Shown here in pieces: positions 12,201 to 24,200 of a stretch of 64,000 bases of DNA (the stretch's first letter is position 1; the number at the start of each line of letters is the position of its first letter). Source of the DNA: Carya illinoinensis (Eukaryota > Streptophyta > Magnoliopsida > Fagales > Juglandaceae); the NCBI RefSeq assembly GCF_018687715.1, contig NC_056752.1, positions 48,711,837-48,775,836 of the forward strand, read 5' to 3'. The translations under genes were made by a program, and so were the position numbers. The notes below the pieces were generated by a model. It searched no databases and was not told the DNA's origin. It worked only from the letters and a program-made list of their open reading frames with translations.

Positions 12201-15200
12201 AATCCCGAACCTCCTCAACAGCTATATTGTTGTTGCACCATTAGAGGTTCCTTCACCTCTGGCATAGGTGTCGTTGATCCTTCGATGAGAACATTGCTTG
12301 TAGGTGCCCCACCCTTGACGACCCTTTTTGTGCCACTTTGTTAGACCGCTACTACTCCCCATAGAATAGGTAGGGGCAGCACTATCTTCTATTACCCCAT
12401 TTTCATCTTCTAAAAGAAGCTCGTATGCTTCTTCCAAAGTACTCAAAACCCTAGAAGGACCCCATCTTCAACTGAAAGTGAACCCAGGAAAAATGTACCA
12501 ACCCCAATTGCAATTGGTGACTGAGGTTAGTCAGACGGCAAACCGGCGTGAACAGTGATGCTGGTGTCCGACAACCCTATCTGTGACGGCATCGAAGTGC
12601 CCTTTACAACAGATGTGACTAAGATCTTTAAGTTTAGCTGTTTTTGGGTGATTAGGAAAGGTTCTGGCAATTGATAACTTGAGAAAGAGGCACATTCTGA
12701 CAACATATAAATTGGAGGGCTTCTCACAACAGCTACCAACTTTGTAGCTTTTTATATTTCAACTATGTTTGCTCTTTTATCTTCCTAATAGTTGGATGTT
12801 TCCTTTTGTATACTTCCTATATACTAGGGTTACACCCACTGCGTGTCTTAATGATATTGCATTATGAAAAAAATGAATGTTAAGATCTTGGTTCTTCTAT
12901 GACCTTACTCAAGATGCTAATTTGATATGGATTCTTGACCTGTCATTGTTTATCCTTATAGATATATTTGCCAAAGGGAGCAGTAATAATAACCAAGCTT
13001 TTCTGGAATTGTGTATATATTGCATTTCACTGTGGCTTGAAACACTATGATCATGCCAGAAAAATGTGAGCCAATTGTGCCAAATGCTATGCGTCTAAGT
13101 GCTTTTGTCATCCAAGGACATTAGATTTGCATTAGTTTGGTTGTTGTGCATTTTATATTGGGTCTTTGAACTGGCTTTTAATGGAACAGATTATTTGTTG
13201 TAGGAATGGTAGCATCAAAAGTTGGGAAGCGCCATGCATTGGCAGGTTTTGAAGCACTGAAAGAACTGTTTATTTCAAGGTTCTCTCGCTCTCTCTTTTA
13301 TTTTCATTACATCTAACAACCTGAAAAATGACCCCTTCATAGTTGCTTAATGCACTCTTCAAGGCACAAGGAATTGTATGTGGTGTGTCCTACATTGGTG
13401 GTGTCCACCTATAGCAGCCACTGTTCACACTGTTTATTATCTCTTGATATCCTATAGACTCCCATTATTTTTTTTTCATAATTAATAAAAATTTTATTAC
13501 CATGAATAGGCATAGCCCGAGCACACAAGAAGTATACAAGATGAAATACCTACACACAGTGACTAAAAAGATGGGAAAAAAACTAGAATAACTCCCAACA
13601 CATCATCACCATTCATTACATTAGCCTTAGCCCATAGAAATGTAAAGAAAAATTCCCTAATTTCTTCCATCATTACATTAGCCTTAGCCCATAGACATGG
13701 AGTTTTAAAGAAATATTCCCTAATTTCTTCCATCGATCATTTGTTGTCTTCAAAACATCTCCCACTCCTTTCTAGCCATAGACATCGCATCAAGCACGAA
13801 GGAATCATTTTCCAAATGGCTGCAATAGGTAGACTCTGCCCAACATACCTCCAACAAGCTAGTAAATTCGCCACATGCTTTGGCATTACCAAAGAAATAC
13901 CCATCCTTCCAAAAATGACATTCCACAAACTATTAGCCACCTCACAAAGAAGAAACAAGTGATTAACTGATTTGCCATCTTTCTTGCACATAGAACACCA
14001 ATCAACAATACAAAGACCACGCTTTGTTAGAGTTTCTGTAGTCAGAATTTTATCATATGAGACACTAGCCAACAGAAGAAAGCTACCTTACTCGGCACTT
14101 CAGCTTTCCAAATACTTTTCCAGGGGTAATCACATACACCTTGGCAGCTTAAAGGATTAAAATTGGAGTGTACAGAGAATCTGAAATTTCTTTCATGAGT
14201 CCACAACAATCTGTCTACACTTCCTTGGACAATCTTCAACTCATATAATCTGCTGAGAAAACCTGAAATTACATTAACTTCCCAATCATTTACATTTCTC
14301 ACGAAGTCAACAGTCCATTGAATGCTGTTATTCAAAAAACAGAATGAATCAGCCACACTAGCATCTTACTGCCTTGCAATATGAAAAAGAGAAGGAAATT
14401 CATCTTTGAGAGTCAACTCTCCATACCAATTATCATGAAAAAAGTGAATTCTTGATCCATTCCCCACCTTAAATTTGACATGTTTAACAAACTCCCCCCA
14501 ACTCATTCGAATTGATTTCCATAATCACATCCCATAAGCTCCTTTTACTTCATTTGAACACCAACTACCCCACATATCCCCATATTTAACATCTATCACA
14601 TTTTTGCATAATGCATCTCTTTCTAAAGGATATCTCCATAACCATTTTCCACAAAGAGCTTTATTAAAAAGCCTCAAGTTACACACACCCAAACCACCAT
14701 TTGAAATCGGTTGACATATCTTATCCCAACTCATCAAATGATATTTCTTTTCCTCCCCTTTACCTCCCCACAAGAAATTCCTATAGATCTTTTCAATTTT
14801 CATAGGGTAAAGGAAAGAGAGAAAGGAAATATGTTGGAAGATTGGACAGTGTACTCTTGATTATATTTAGGCAAATATAATTTTTTCCATCTGGCTAACC
14901 TCCTCTCAATCTTCTCAATCACTCCTTCCCAAATCGAAACAGATTGATGTGAAGCACCCAGGGGAAGACCAAGACACGTCATAGGCAGCGACGATATTTT
15001 ACATTTCAAAATATAGCCAGATCTGAAATATTTGTCACTGAGCCCACCGGAACAATTTCAGACTTGGTTAAGTTAATTCTCAATCCCAACACAGCTTCAA
15101 AACATAGCAAAAGACCTCTTAAGGACCAAAGTTGATCTTGATTGGCTTCACTGGAAATTAGTGTGTCGTCGGCGAAAAGTAGATGAGAAATGATCACACT

Positions 15201-18200
15201 ACTCTGAGAATCACAGCCCACTTCAAAACCCGACAAGAAGCTACCTCCCACCACCGCTTCAATCATTCTACTCAATGCATCCATGACAAGAACAAAAAGA
15301 AAAGGAGATATCGGATCTCCTTGTCTCAAACCACGTGAACTATTAAAGAAACCAACCGGGTTACCATTCAAGAAAATGGATAATCTTGGCATAGAAATAC
15401 AATACTTTATCCACATACACCACCTCTCACCGAAACCATATTGACCAAGTAAATACAATAGAAATTCTCAGGAAACATGATCAAACACCTTTTCTTTTTT
15501 TTTTGATAAGTAAATAAATTGTATTGTCAAAGAATAGGCAAAAGCCCAGTACAAAGTATAGTTTCCATAGCTAGGTATGAGCGATGGACATCAGAAAATC
15601 ATGTAGCTCTAAGCCATTAAAATCAACCGCTATAGTCCAATTACAAAGAGTTCTAAAAAAGAAAACTTTCAGTTCCTCCATTGATCTCTCTGTCTTCGAA
15701 GGTCCTTGCATTGCGTTCTTGCCACAAACACCACATGATGCATATGGGTATCATCTTGTACACCTCTTTTATCTGTTGGTTGCCTCTCAAATTTGTCCAG
15801 CTAGCCACTACTCCTACCACATTCTCAGGCATAACCCAAGCCAAGTCAATTCTACCCAGAACCTCATTCCATAACCCTCTCGCTATCTCGCAATGTATTA
15901 AGAGTTGGTTCATCGATTCGCCCCCCTTCCTACACATACAACACCAATCTGCGACGATCACCCTACGCTTCCTCAAATTATCAGTAGTAAGAATCTTGCC
16001 TAGGGATGCTATCCACACAAAGAACGCAGCTTTGGGAGGCGCCTTATGTCTCCGTAACTTTCTTCAAGGGAACTGAATAGGTGTCTCTTGAGTAAGAGAC
16101 TTATAAAAAGAGCACACAGAGAAAGTACCTTTAGTTGCAGGTATCCACCATAGACTATCCTGTGAATTACCCTCTTCACAAGAATACAAGAGGCTATAAA
16201 AGGCTTCAAAACTGCTCATCTCCCAATCTTGTGCCGCCCTACTGAAGTTGATGTTCCATTGGATTTGCTCCCTTGATCTTACCCTTACATCTGCCATTGA
16301 GGCATCAATATCTCTTGCTACTCTAAACAAAGAAGGAAAAGATTCCTTTAAAGCAACATGGTCACACCACGTGTCATACCAGAACTTAATACGGTTTCCT
16401 TCTCCTAGACAGAATCGAGTATGGCGTGAGAACACCTCCCACCCTCTTCTTATATGTTTCCACAAACCCACTCTGTTCACTCCTCTCACTTCTTTTGTGC
16501 ACCAACCCCCCATAGTTCCCCATATTTTCTCTCTATTACCGTCTTCCAAAGGGCTTCAGCTTCCTTATGATACCTCCATAACCATTTACCTAACAATGCC
16601 CGATTGAAGGTTTTCATATTTTTAATGCCCAACCCCCCGTTCAAGATAGGGCTGCATACCTTTTCCCACTTAACCAAGTGAAATTTGTGTTCCTCTCCCA
16701 ATCCACCCCACAAGAAATCCCTTTGAAGTTTCTCCAATCGGTTTGCCACTTTTGTTGGAATGGTGAACAATGACAAAAAATATGTGGGTAGATTAGATAA
16801 AGTACTCTTGATTAGTGTAATCCTTCCGCCTTTTGACAAGTACAATCTCTTCCAACCGGCTAGACGACTTTCCACTTTCTCAATAATCGAATCCCATATT
16901 GGAGCCGCTCTCGATGCCGCCCCCAACGGGAGCCCCAGATAGATCATAGGTAACATTGTGGTCGAACATCCCAAAATACTAGCAAACTATCTAATACGCC
17001 GAACTCCTCCAATGGGCACCATCTCTGATTTTTGCAAGTTAACCTTCAGTGCAGAAGTTGCTTCAAAGCAAAGGAGAAGGACCTTCAAAACTCGAATCTA
17101 GTAAGGATCTGGTTCACAAAAGAAAAGAGTATCATCTGCAAACAGTAAATGAGATATGTTAACAGGTCCCCTACTTGGAGAGCCAATCTTGAAACCAGCC
17201 ACCAAACCATTCGCTACCAAGGCCGAGGACATTCTACTCAACGCCTCCATCACAATAACAAAAAGTAATGGGGATAGTAGATCTCCTTGTCTTAAACCTC
17301 GTGTGCTACGAAAAAATCCAGTTGGGCTTCCGTTTATCAAGACAGAAAATTTTACCGTTGTTATGCAACACCTAATCCACGAGCACTATCTCTCCCCAAA
17401 ACCACATTTCTCCAACAGATTAAGAAGGAAGTCCTAGTTTACATGATCATACGCCTTCTCCATATCTAGCTTGCACATGATCCCTGCCTCACCAGATTTC
17501 AGACGACTATCAATGCATTCATTAGCAATAAGAACCGCATCTAGGATTTGTCTACCCTTTATAAAAACATTTTGAGGTTTCGAAATTAGTTTTCCCACTA
17601 CCTTGCTTAAACGATTTGCTAATACCTTAGATAATATCTTGTATACCCCACTTACAAGGCTAATAGACCGGAACTCCTTAATCTCCTCAGCCCCCACCTT
17701 CTTTGGTATCAGTGCCAGAAAAGTAGTATTAAGGTTTTTTTCAAAACTCTCCTCTTAGTAGAATTCCTGGAACACTTTCATAAGATCTTCTTTCAATACA
17801 GCCCAACAAGTTTGAAAGAAACCCATCGAAAAACCGTCGGGACCCGGTGTCTTATCTTTAGCCATTTTTCTCAGAACTTCATAAACCTTCATCTCCTCAA
17901 ATGACCTCTCCAGTCAACCTACTTCATTAAGTTCAATGGACTCAAAACCAAGCCCCTCAAGTTTTGGCCTCCCTCCCACCTGCTCAAAAAGTAATTGCTC
18001 AAAAAACTCAACTACATGGTTGTTTATCACTAGTTCTTCCCGACATTCCACTCCTTCAATTTTCAGCATCTCAATATTGTTGTATCTCCTATGCGAGTTG
18101 GCTATTCTGTGAAAGAATTTAGTGCTTCGGTCCCCTTCCTTCAACCATAACGCTCTAGACTTTTGCCGCCAAGAAGTCTCTTCTAAAACTATAATTCTTT

Positions 18201-21200
18201 CCAATTCCGCTTCCAACCCCAATTTTACAGCTATTTCTTCCTGAGTTAAAGGCCGTGCTTCTTGTATCCTTTCTAACCCTTGAATCTCCCTTTCCTTACT
18301 TTTTTTGCGTATATCGCCAAAAGACTTCCTATTCCACTCCATTAGGTATTTTTTTAGAGCTTTCAATTTACCCGCAAAAATAAAACTAGGGGTTCCTTGA
18401 AACTTATATGATGCCCACCCACCGTTGCCCGACCCTTTCTTCAAAACCATCCGCCTTTAGCCACATGTTTTCAAATTTGAAATACTTGCGTCTCCTTAGA
18501 ACTCCTCCACTATCCAACATAATAGGCCAGTGATCCGAGCACAAACGGGGCAATCTCTTTTGCCACACATCCGAGAAATGACATTCCCACTCTGGTGAAA
18601 TAAGGAATCTATCCAATCTCGACCATGTCTGATTGGACCACGTACAAGCGCCCCCTGCTAGTGGTAAGTCCACCAAATTCAAATCATCCGAAAATTCTGA
18701 CATAGCTAGCCTACTTCTATTCCCAAAACTCCTAGTTGGAAATCTTGTTACGTTGAAATCTCCGCCTATACACCATGGTAGACCCCACCAGCTATGTACA
18801 CTAGCCAACTCCTCCCATAACAATCTTCTTTCCTGGTCTAAGTTAGGACCATACACCCCTGCAAATGCCCACATGAAATCATCTGCCACGCTTCTAAAAG
18901 AGCAAGCCACCGAATACACCCCTATGAACTCTTCCATTTTCTCCACCACTCTTTTATCCCACATCACCAAAATACCTCCCGATGCCCCTTTGGCTGCCAA
19001 GTACACCCAATCTACATATGTGCAGCTCCAAATACTACGCACCAACTTTCTATCTATAAGTTTCAACTTTGTCTCCTGTAAACGCACAATGTCCGCCTTC
19101 CACTCGCGTAGCAAATGTCTTATTTGTAAACGCTTGCTGACCTTGTTCAACTCACGGACATTCCACGATACAATTTTTGGTTTCACTTGGAATGTGCCAA
19201 ACCTTTCCCTTTAGACCTGTCCTTGCTTGCACTCCCCTCCGAATTCATTGACCAATTCAACCTCCTTAGCTCTCTTTGCTTTTTTGATTCTACTTTCCTA
19301 TATTCTTGGTGACCTGTTTCAATTACTGTAAGTAAAGCCATAAATTGATCCTCATAGCCTTCACACCTCAATCCCACCAAATTCTGAATATCCTTTACCG
19401 TGTTGAAAACCCAATTTGAAATCTTGGGCTGCACTGGACACATGAATTTTAAAGGTACTGGCTCACCCTCTTCTACCTGCACTGCAACCACCCCTAGTTC
19501 AAAAACAACTTCCTCATCTGATTGAGCACTCAGCTCTGCCTCCACCCCCTGATTTCCTTCTCTGCGTAAAGTGTCTTCCACCATGGAATAATCTTCCACC
19601 CCTATAAGTTCTAAACATCCCTGAGATGGTCTTGAGAGTGTTTCATCGTTTGTTCCCTGAAAATCCTCACTATCCGAGTTCAGTAAAAGCCCCTCCACCT
19701 CTACCGTCACTCCAACTTATTTCAAACTCTGGTTGGAGTGATTCTCTACCACCTCCGACGCCTCTAAACCTAACATCGGCAAAGTCTGACCCAGAAACGG
19801 CAGCAAAAACTCTCCCGATCGTCTCGGGGAGGTCCTGGAACCATTTGCATCTTTTTTCCGGTCACCCCACACCTACGTGCCGTCATCGGAGAGTTCCACT
19901 GTCGTCGTTGGCGGTGTCTGTCCCTTCGGCGACAACCCCTGCTCCGGTGGCTGTTGCCGTTGCTCCTCCATAGAACGAGGGTCGCCTCTGTGCAAACCCT
20001 AAGGGTTACGGGGCTGGATACGGGCACAGGTACCCTGGGCTAGGCTCCCGGTCCTTTCGATGGGCCCTTGGCTTGCGGCCCATCTAGCTGGCCCTTCCTT
20101 TCATTTCGCCCAGCTGTGCTCTGGGCCTGGGCATTGGGTTGAGGATTGTGGCCGGCTACTTGCCTCCACTCAGTATCTTTTATTAAAGGGGCCTTACCCT
20201 TCCCTTTGTTAATTTGGCCCGGCCCCTTCCAGCCCATCTCAAAATCCTCCCTTTCCTTATATCTCCTGACCATCATCCTCATAGCCGTCATATCTCTCTG
20301 CAGTTGCCATATTTGCCTCTGCATATCTTCCAACTTCCAGCCCATGCCTCTGTCACCTACCCTATCAACTTTCGTGTAGCATACTCCATGAGGGGCTCGA
20401 GACCATTGCCTGTCAAAATTTTCCGCATCACCCCTCTTTCCGTCTTGGATTAAAGCCTCCTTATACGACCTCGGCTCTTCCTCCTTCCTCCATGGCTGAA
20501 CCCCACCATGCATGGCAGCAACCCTTCCTCTTCCTTCTTGAACTGACTCCCCCAACACATCCCTCATTCTCCTCCATCCTCTCCCCCTTTCCCCTTCAGG
20601 AATGATAATAGAATTTTTTCTCGCACCCTCCCTAAACACCGACACCACAACAAACTGACCCCTGCCATTGGAACACCTCTGTGCAAGTAATCTGCGCTGC
20701 CCCTCCCTAATGGTGCTATAGACCTCCCTTTGTTCACCACTTAAACATGCTTCCAAAGCCTTTCTTAGCCACTGGACCGTATTCTCATCCACCCAAACCT
20801 CCTGCTCATTCTTCCATCCTCTCTCAATAATACGCAATTGTCTTCCTTCCTTTGGTAGAATGAACAACGTCGATTCAATCACAAGTTCTCTCACAAAACC
20901 CATCTAAACTAAAAGAACATTACACCATCACCATTAACATCCCCACGTATGTTACGACGATGTTGTGTGTTTTTTTTTTTCTAAAGGAAAATCGCCAATG
21001 TACGGAGAGAAAAAAGTTTCTCAGGACATTGGTATCTGTACATTTAGAGGCAAAGAAAACATCAAACACCTTTTCCATATCCAATTTAACCAAAACTCTA
21101 GAGTAGCCCATTTTAATTCTGTGATCCAAACATTCATTAGCCGTTAAAACTGAATCTAATATTTGTCTTCCTCTTACCAAAGCATTTTGTGACTTCAATA

Positions 21201-24200
21201 TAATTCTTCCCATTAATGCTCTCATCCGATTGGCCAGCACCTTATAAATTATCTTGTAAAACCCCATTAACCAAACTAATTGGCCTGAAATCCCGCATAG
21301 ATGCTGCCCTCACCTTTTTAGGAATCAAAGCTATAAAAGTGGCATTGATACTTTGCTCGAATTTCATGAAAGCATAAAAGTAGCAATGAACATTATTTCA
21401 ATGACCAATTTAGTGCATGAGAGGCTCGATTCCTAGTTTGGCTTGTGTTATGCTATATAATCTGGCAATAAGAAGCTGGTCCACTTTGAGTGTAGAATTA
21501 CATTTGCTTCAACACTTATGCTTGTATCATAAGTCTCATTCAACACTTTTCTTATTTTCATATTTGTGAATTATGCTTCATTGCTGCACTGATTTATCCT
21601 GTATAATTTTATTTTTTTTTGATAAGTAAAATGGTAGTATTAATAATTTATCCTGTATAATTTTATCTTACCAGTTTACTACCTGATCGTAAGCTGAAGA
21701 GCCTCTTACAGCGACCAGTAGATGGTCTTCCTGAGACTAAGGATGGTTATTCCCTTCTTCTTTTCTGGTATTGGGAGGAATGCTTGAAGCAGAGGTAGGT
21801 ATTATCTCTGTTTCATTAAATGAGCTTTGGTTCCAGTTATGCATGAGTCATTTTTTATTCTAGGTATGAACAGTTTATTTGTGCACTTGAGGAAGCCTCA
21901 AGAGATATGTTACCTGCATTGAAACACAAGGCGTTGAAGGTTAGTCCGGTCATTATTATCTGATCAAAGCACTTTGCATGGGTATTTTTGTAAATCGGAA
22001 GTGTGTTTTCAAGAATTCATGCAGCTAATTGAGTTATTGAATAAATTACAAAGTTAGTGAATTTTGATTGACTGCATGTGACAATGAAGGTTGAAGTAAA
22101 TTGAAATCGAATGTGAGAGGTTTCAATTCGTAAGTAGTTAGTGAGAAAGATTAAAATCTAATGAGTATTGTGGATTAAAACTTAAATTATATAAAGTAGG
22201 TGTTTAGCCAAAGTGATTGTGATCTCATGGATTTTTTTTTTCAGACAATGTATGCGCTGCTGAAGAGTAAATCAGAGCAGGAGCGCAGATTGCTTTCTGC
22301 ATTAGTCAACAAAGTAAGTTCACCTTGAAGTCTGCCGCATGAGGAAACTACTTATAAAAAAAACCTTATTAAAGATTTTAATTGAAGTTGCTTTAACTTT
22401 TGAAGTTGTTTCCTTGTATACTTCAATTATTGTATTACTTGCAGCTGGGAGATCCTGAAAACAAGGGTGCATCCAATGCTGATTTTCACTTGGCAAACCT
22501 TTTGTCTGATCATCCCAATATGAAGGTATGGCCATCTGGTGTAGTTAATTCTAATTGTTTGCTTTGTGTATAATTTATTTTTATAGGTAATCAAGAAGTT
22601 TTATTCATAGAGATAGGCAAAGCCCAAGTACACATGGAGTATACATGAGAGTTTGCTTTGTGTATAATGTGAAGGCTTATGTGTTGGTTAACTGGTTTAG
22701 CCTGCTTGTTTTAACCAATGACACATTCAAGTTTAAAATTCATAAAAGTTGGGGTATAGGGCATAGAACATTGCATTTTTTTATTGGAAGGGTATGTACA
22801 CAGGTCATATGTCAAATATTGTGACATTTCTCATGCTCATGGTCCTTTGTCATTATGAATCCCTTCCCTCCTCACACTCCCCCTCCCACACCAAAAAAAG
22901 GAAAAAGAAAATTTGCTGCCGAGTTTTCTGGCTTTTAGGATGTACTTACTGAAAGTCATGGTTGCTATTGTTATGGTGATTTGATCTAAGTATTTACCTA
23001 CCGTTTACAGGTGGTGGTCATTGATGAGGTGGATTCTTTCCTCTTTCGGCCGCATTTAGGGTTACGAGCGAAGTACCATGCTGTATGGCTCTTCATTTTT
23101 ACTGCTGATAATTTTAGTCTCTACTATGTAATTTGGAGGAAACTTGTTGCGTAGTTTGAATATTAGTTTGTCCTGTATATTTTTCCAGTAGTTGTATAAT
23201 AATGGTGATCTTGTGCTTACAAAACGCGTACACACAGAGTGGTAAGAGATTTAGTGAAGTTCTTGTCAATGGACAGCTTTGCTGTCCATATTTGTTGCCA
23301 TATTTATTTCATACTTATTTCCTTGATTTACTCTTCCGTGTAATTAGCTTAATATTTGACAGATTGTATAGGAATAACAGTAGCATTTACGTAGCTCTTT
23401 ATTTCCTTGATTTACTCTTCCGTGTAATTAGCTTAATATTTGACAGATTGTATAGGAATAACAGTAGCATTTACGTAGCTCTTTCCATGTATAGAATTCC
23501 TTGTACAGTTTATATAATAGAGAGAAATCACAAGGCCAACTATTCGGCCATTCATTCATCCTTTTCGACTTATCTTGACATGGTATCAAGAGCCGGTTGA
23601 ATTTTTTTTTTCTCTCGGTTTGTTGTTGCCCGCGTGAATTTTTTTTGGTCTTTTTCCTTTTTCGGTTTCGTGTGTCGGCGTCTTCTGAGTCTCGGCAGCA
23701 CATCTCGGCGTGTTTCTATTTCTGGATTTTCACATCTGACGTCACAGCCTTGTGCTTTTCGGCATTCTGTTTCTGGGGTAGTGTTTCTCAGCAGCCTCTG
23801 TTTCAGTTTGAGCATTCTCGGCAGCTTCTCGGCATTCTGTTTCTGGGGTAGTGTTTTTCGGCAGTCTCTGTTTCAGTTTGAGTCTTCTCGGCAACTTCTC
23901 AGTCTATCGACACGTTCCTCTCCTGGAGTGGTCTTTTTCGGCAGCTTCTGTTTAAGGTCTGGGTATTTCTCTCGGTCTCTACGTATTTTTTTGGGTGTCG
24001 TTCTTTTTTTTTGCCTGGAGTGGGTGTTTTCGGCACATTGTTTTTTTTGGTCTGGATATTTTTTGGGCTTCTATTATTTGTCGATAGCAGGTCCTTCTAT
24101 TGGTCTCTTTCAATTTTTTTTTAGAATATTTTTTGCTGTCTCAGGTTCCATTTTTTTTGCAATGGACTCTGCACCTGTGTGTGTCAAGTTTACTGGCAAA

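Larger units (their letters stand above)
10054..13203 (+). other. Intron 1 of the SWA2 homologue (3.15 kb)
   Basis: The donor is GTAAAT directly after the codon fragment that ends ...SLDALLG. The acceptor is TTGTTGTAG before exon 2. The intron holds a T-rich LINE-tail-like segment at about 10340-10400, a fold-back MITE, a small tandem array, an ORF1-derived LINE fragment on the - strand and a + strand LINE-tail-like segment near 12790-12880. Other parts show nothing recognisable. Confidence 0.8.
15495..21060 (-). mobile_element. LINE-B, full-length but inactive, inserted in LINE-A
   Basis: It is bounded by an exact 15-bp TSD, ATCAAACACCTTTTC, at 15480-15494 and 21061-21075. Reading the - strand: leader (20904-21060), ORF1, ORF2 with apurinic endonuclease, reverse transcriptase and zinc-finger RVT domains, a 3' UTR, and a poly-A tail (T run starting at about 15495). 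The length of about 5.6 kb suits a complete plant L1. ORF2 is broken by several frameshifts and stops. The insertion cuts the reverse transcriptase of LINE-A between the codons for ...EKVFD and HVS. Confidence 0.9.
13467..21398 (-). mobile_element. LINE-A, 5'-truncated and split by a second LINE
   Basis: LINE-A occupies about 13467-15494 and 21061-21398 on the - strand, interrupted by LINE-B. Its 5' part encodes the start of reverse transcriptase ([42 protein letters not shown]). After the interruption it continues with the RT core ([33 protein letters not shown] at 15006-15458), then C-terminal domains and a zinc-finger RVT segment (13737-14072). A T run at 13469-13476 marks the poly-A tail. 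Stops and frameshifts abound, including TGG to TGA just after the break. A possible short TSD is CATTATTT (13463-13470 and 21391-21398), but it is low complexity. The element lies in intron 2, antisense to the host gene. Confidence 0.8.
13280..21674 (+). other. Intron 2 of the SWA2 homologue (8.4 kb, mostly LINE)
   Basis: The donor follows ...ELFISR (AAG then GTTCTC). The acceptor is TTACCAG at 21668-21674. Nearly all of it is the nested LINE pair. The last 60 bp carry a 33-bp LINE-tail insertion with a 21-bp target duplication. Confidence 0.85.

Noticed and set aside
18633..19214. A 193-codon + strand frame within LINE-B
   Set aside because: It is a shadow of the endonuclease domain on the opposite strand, whose motifs are unmistakable.
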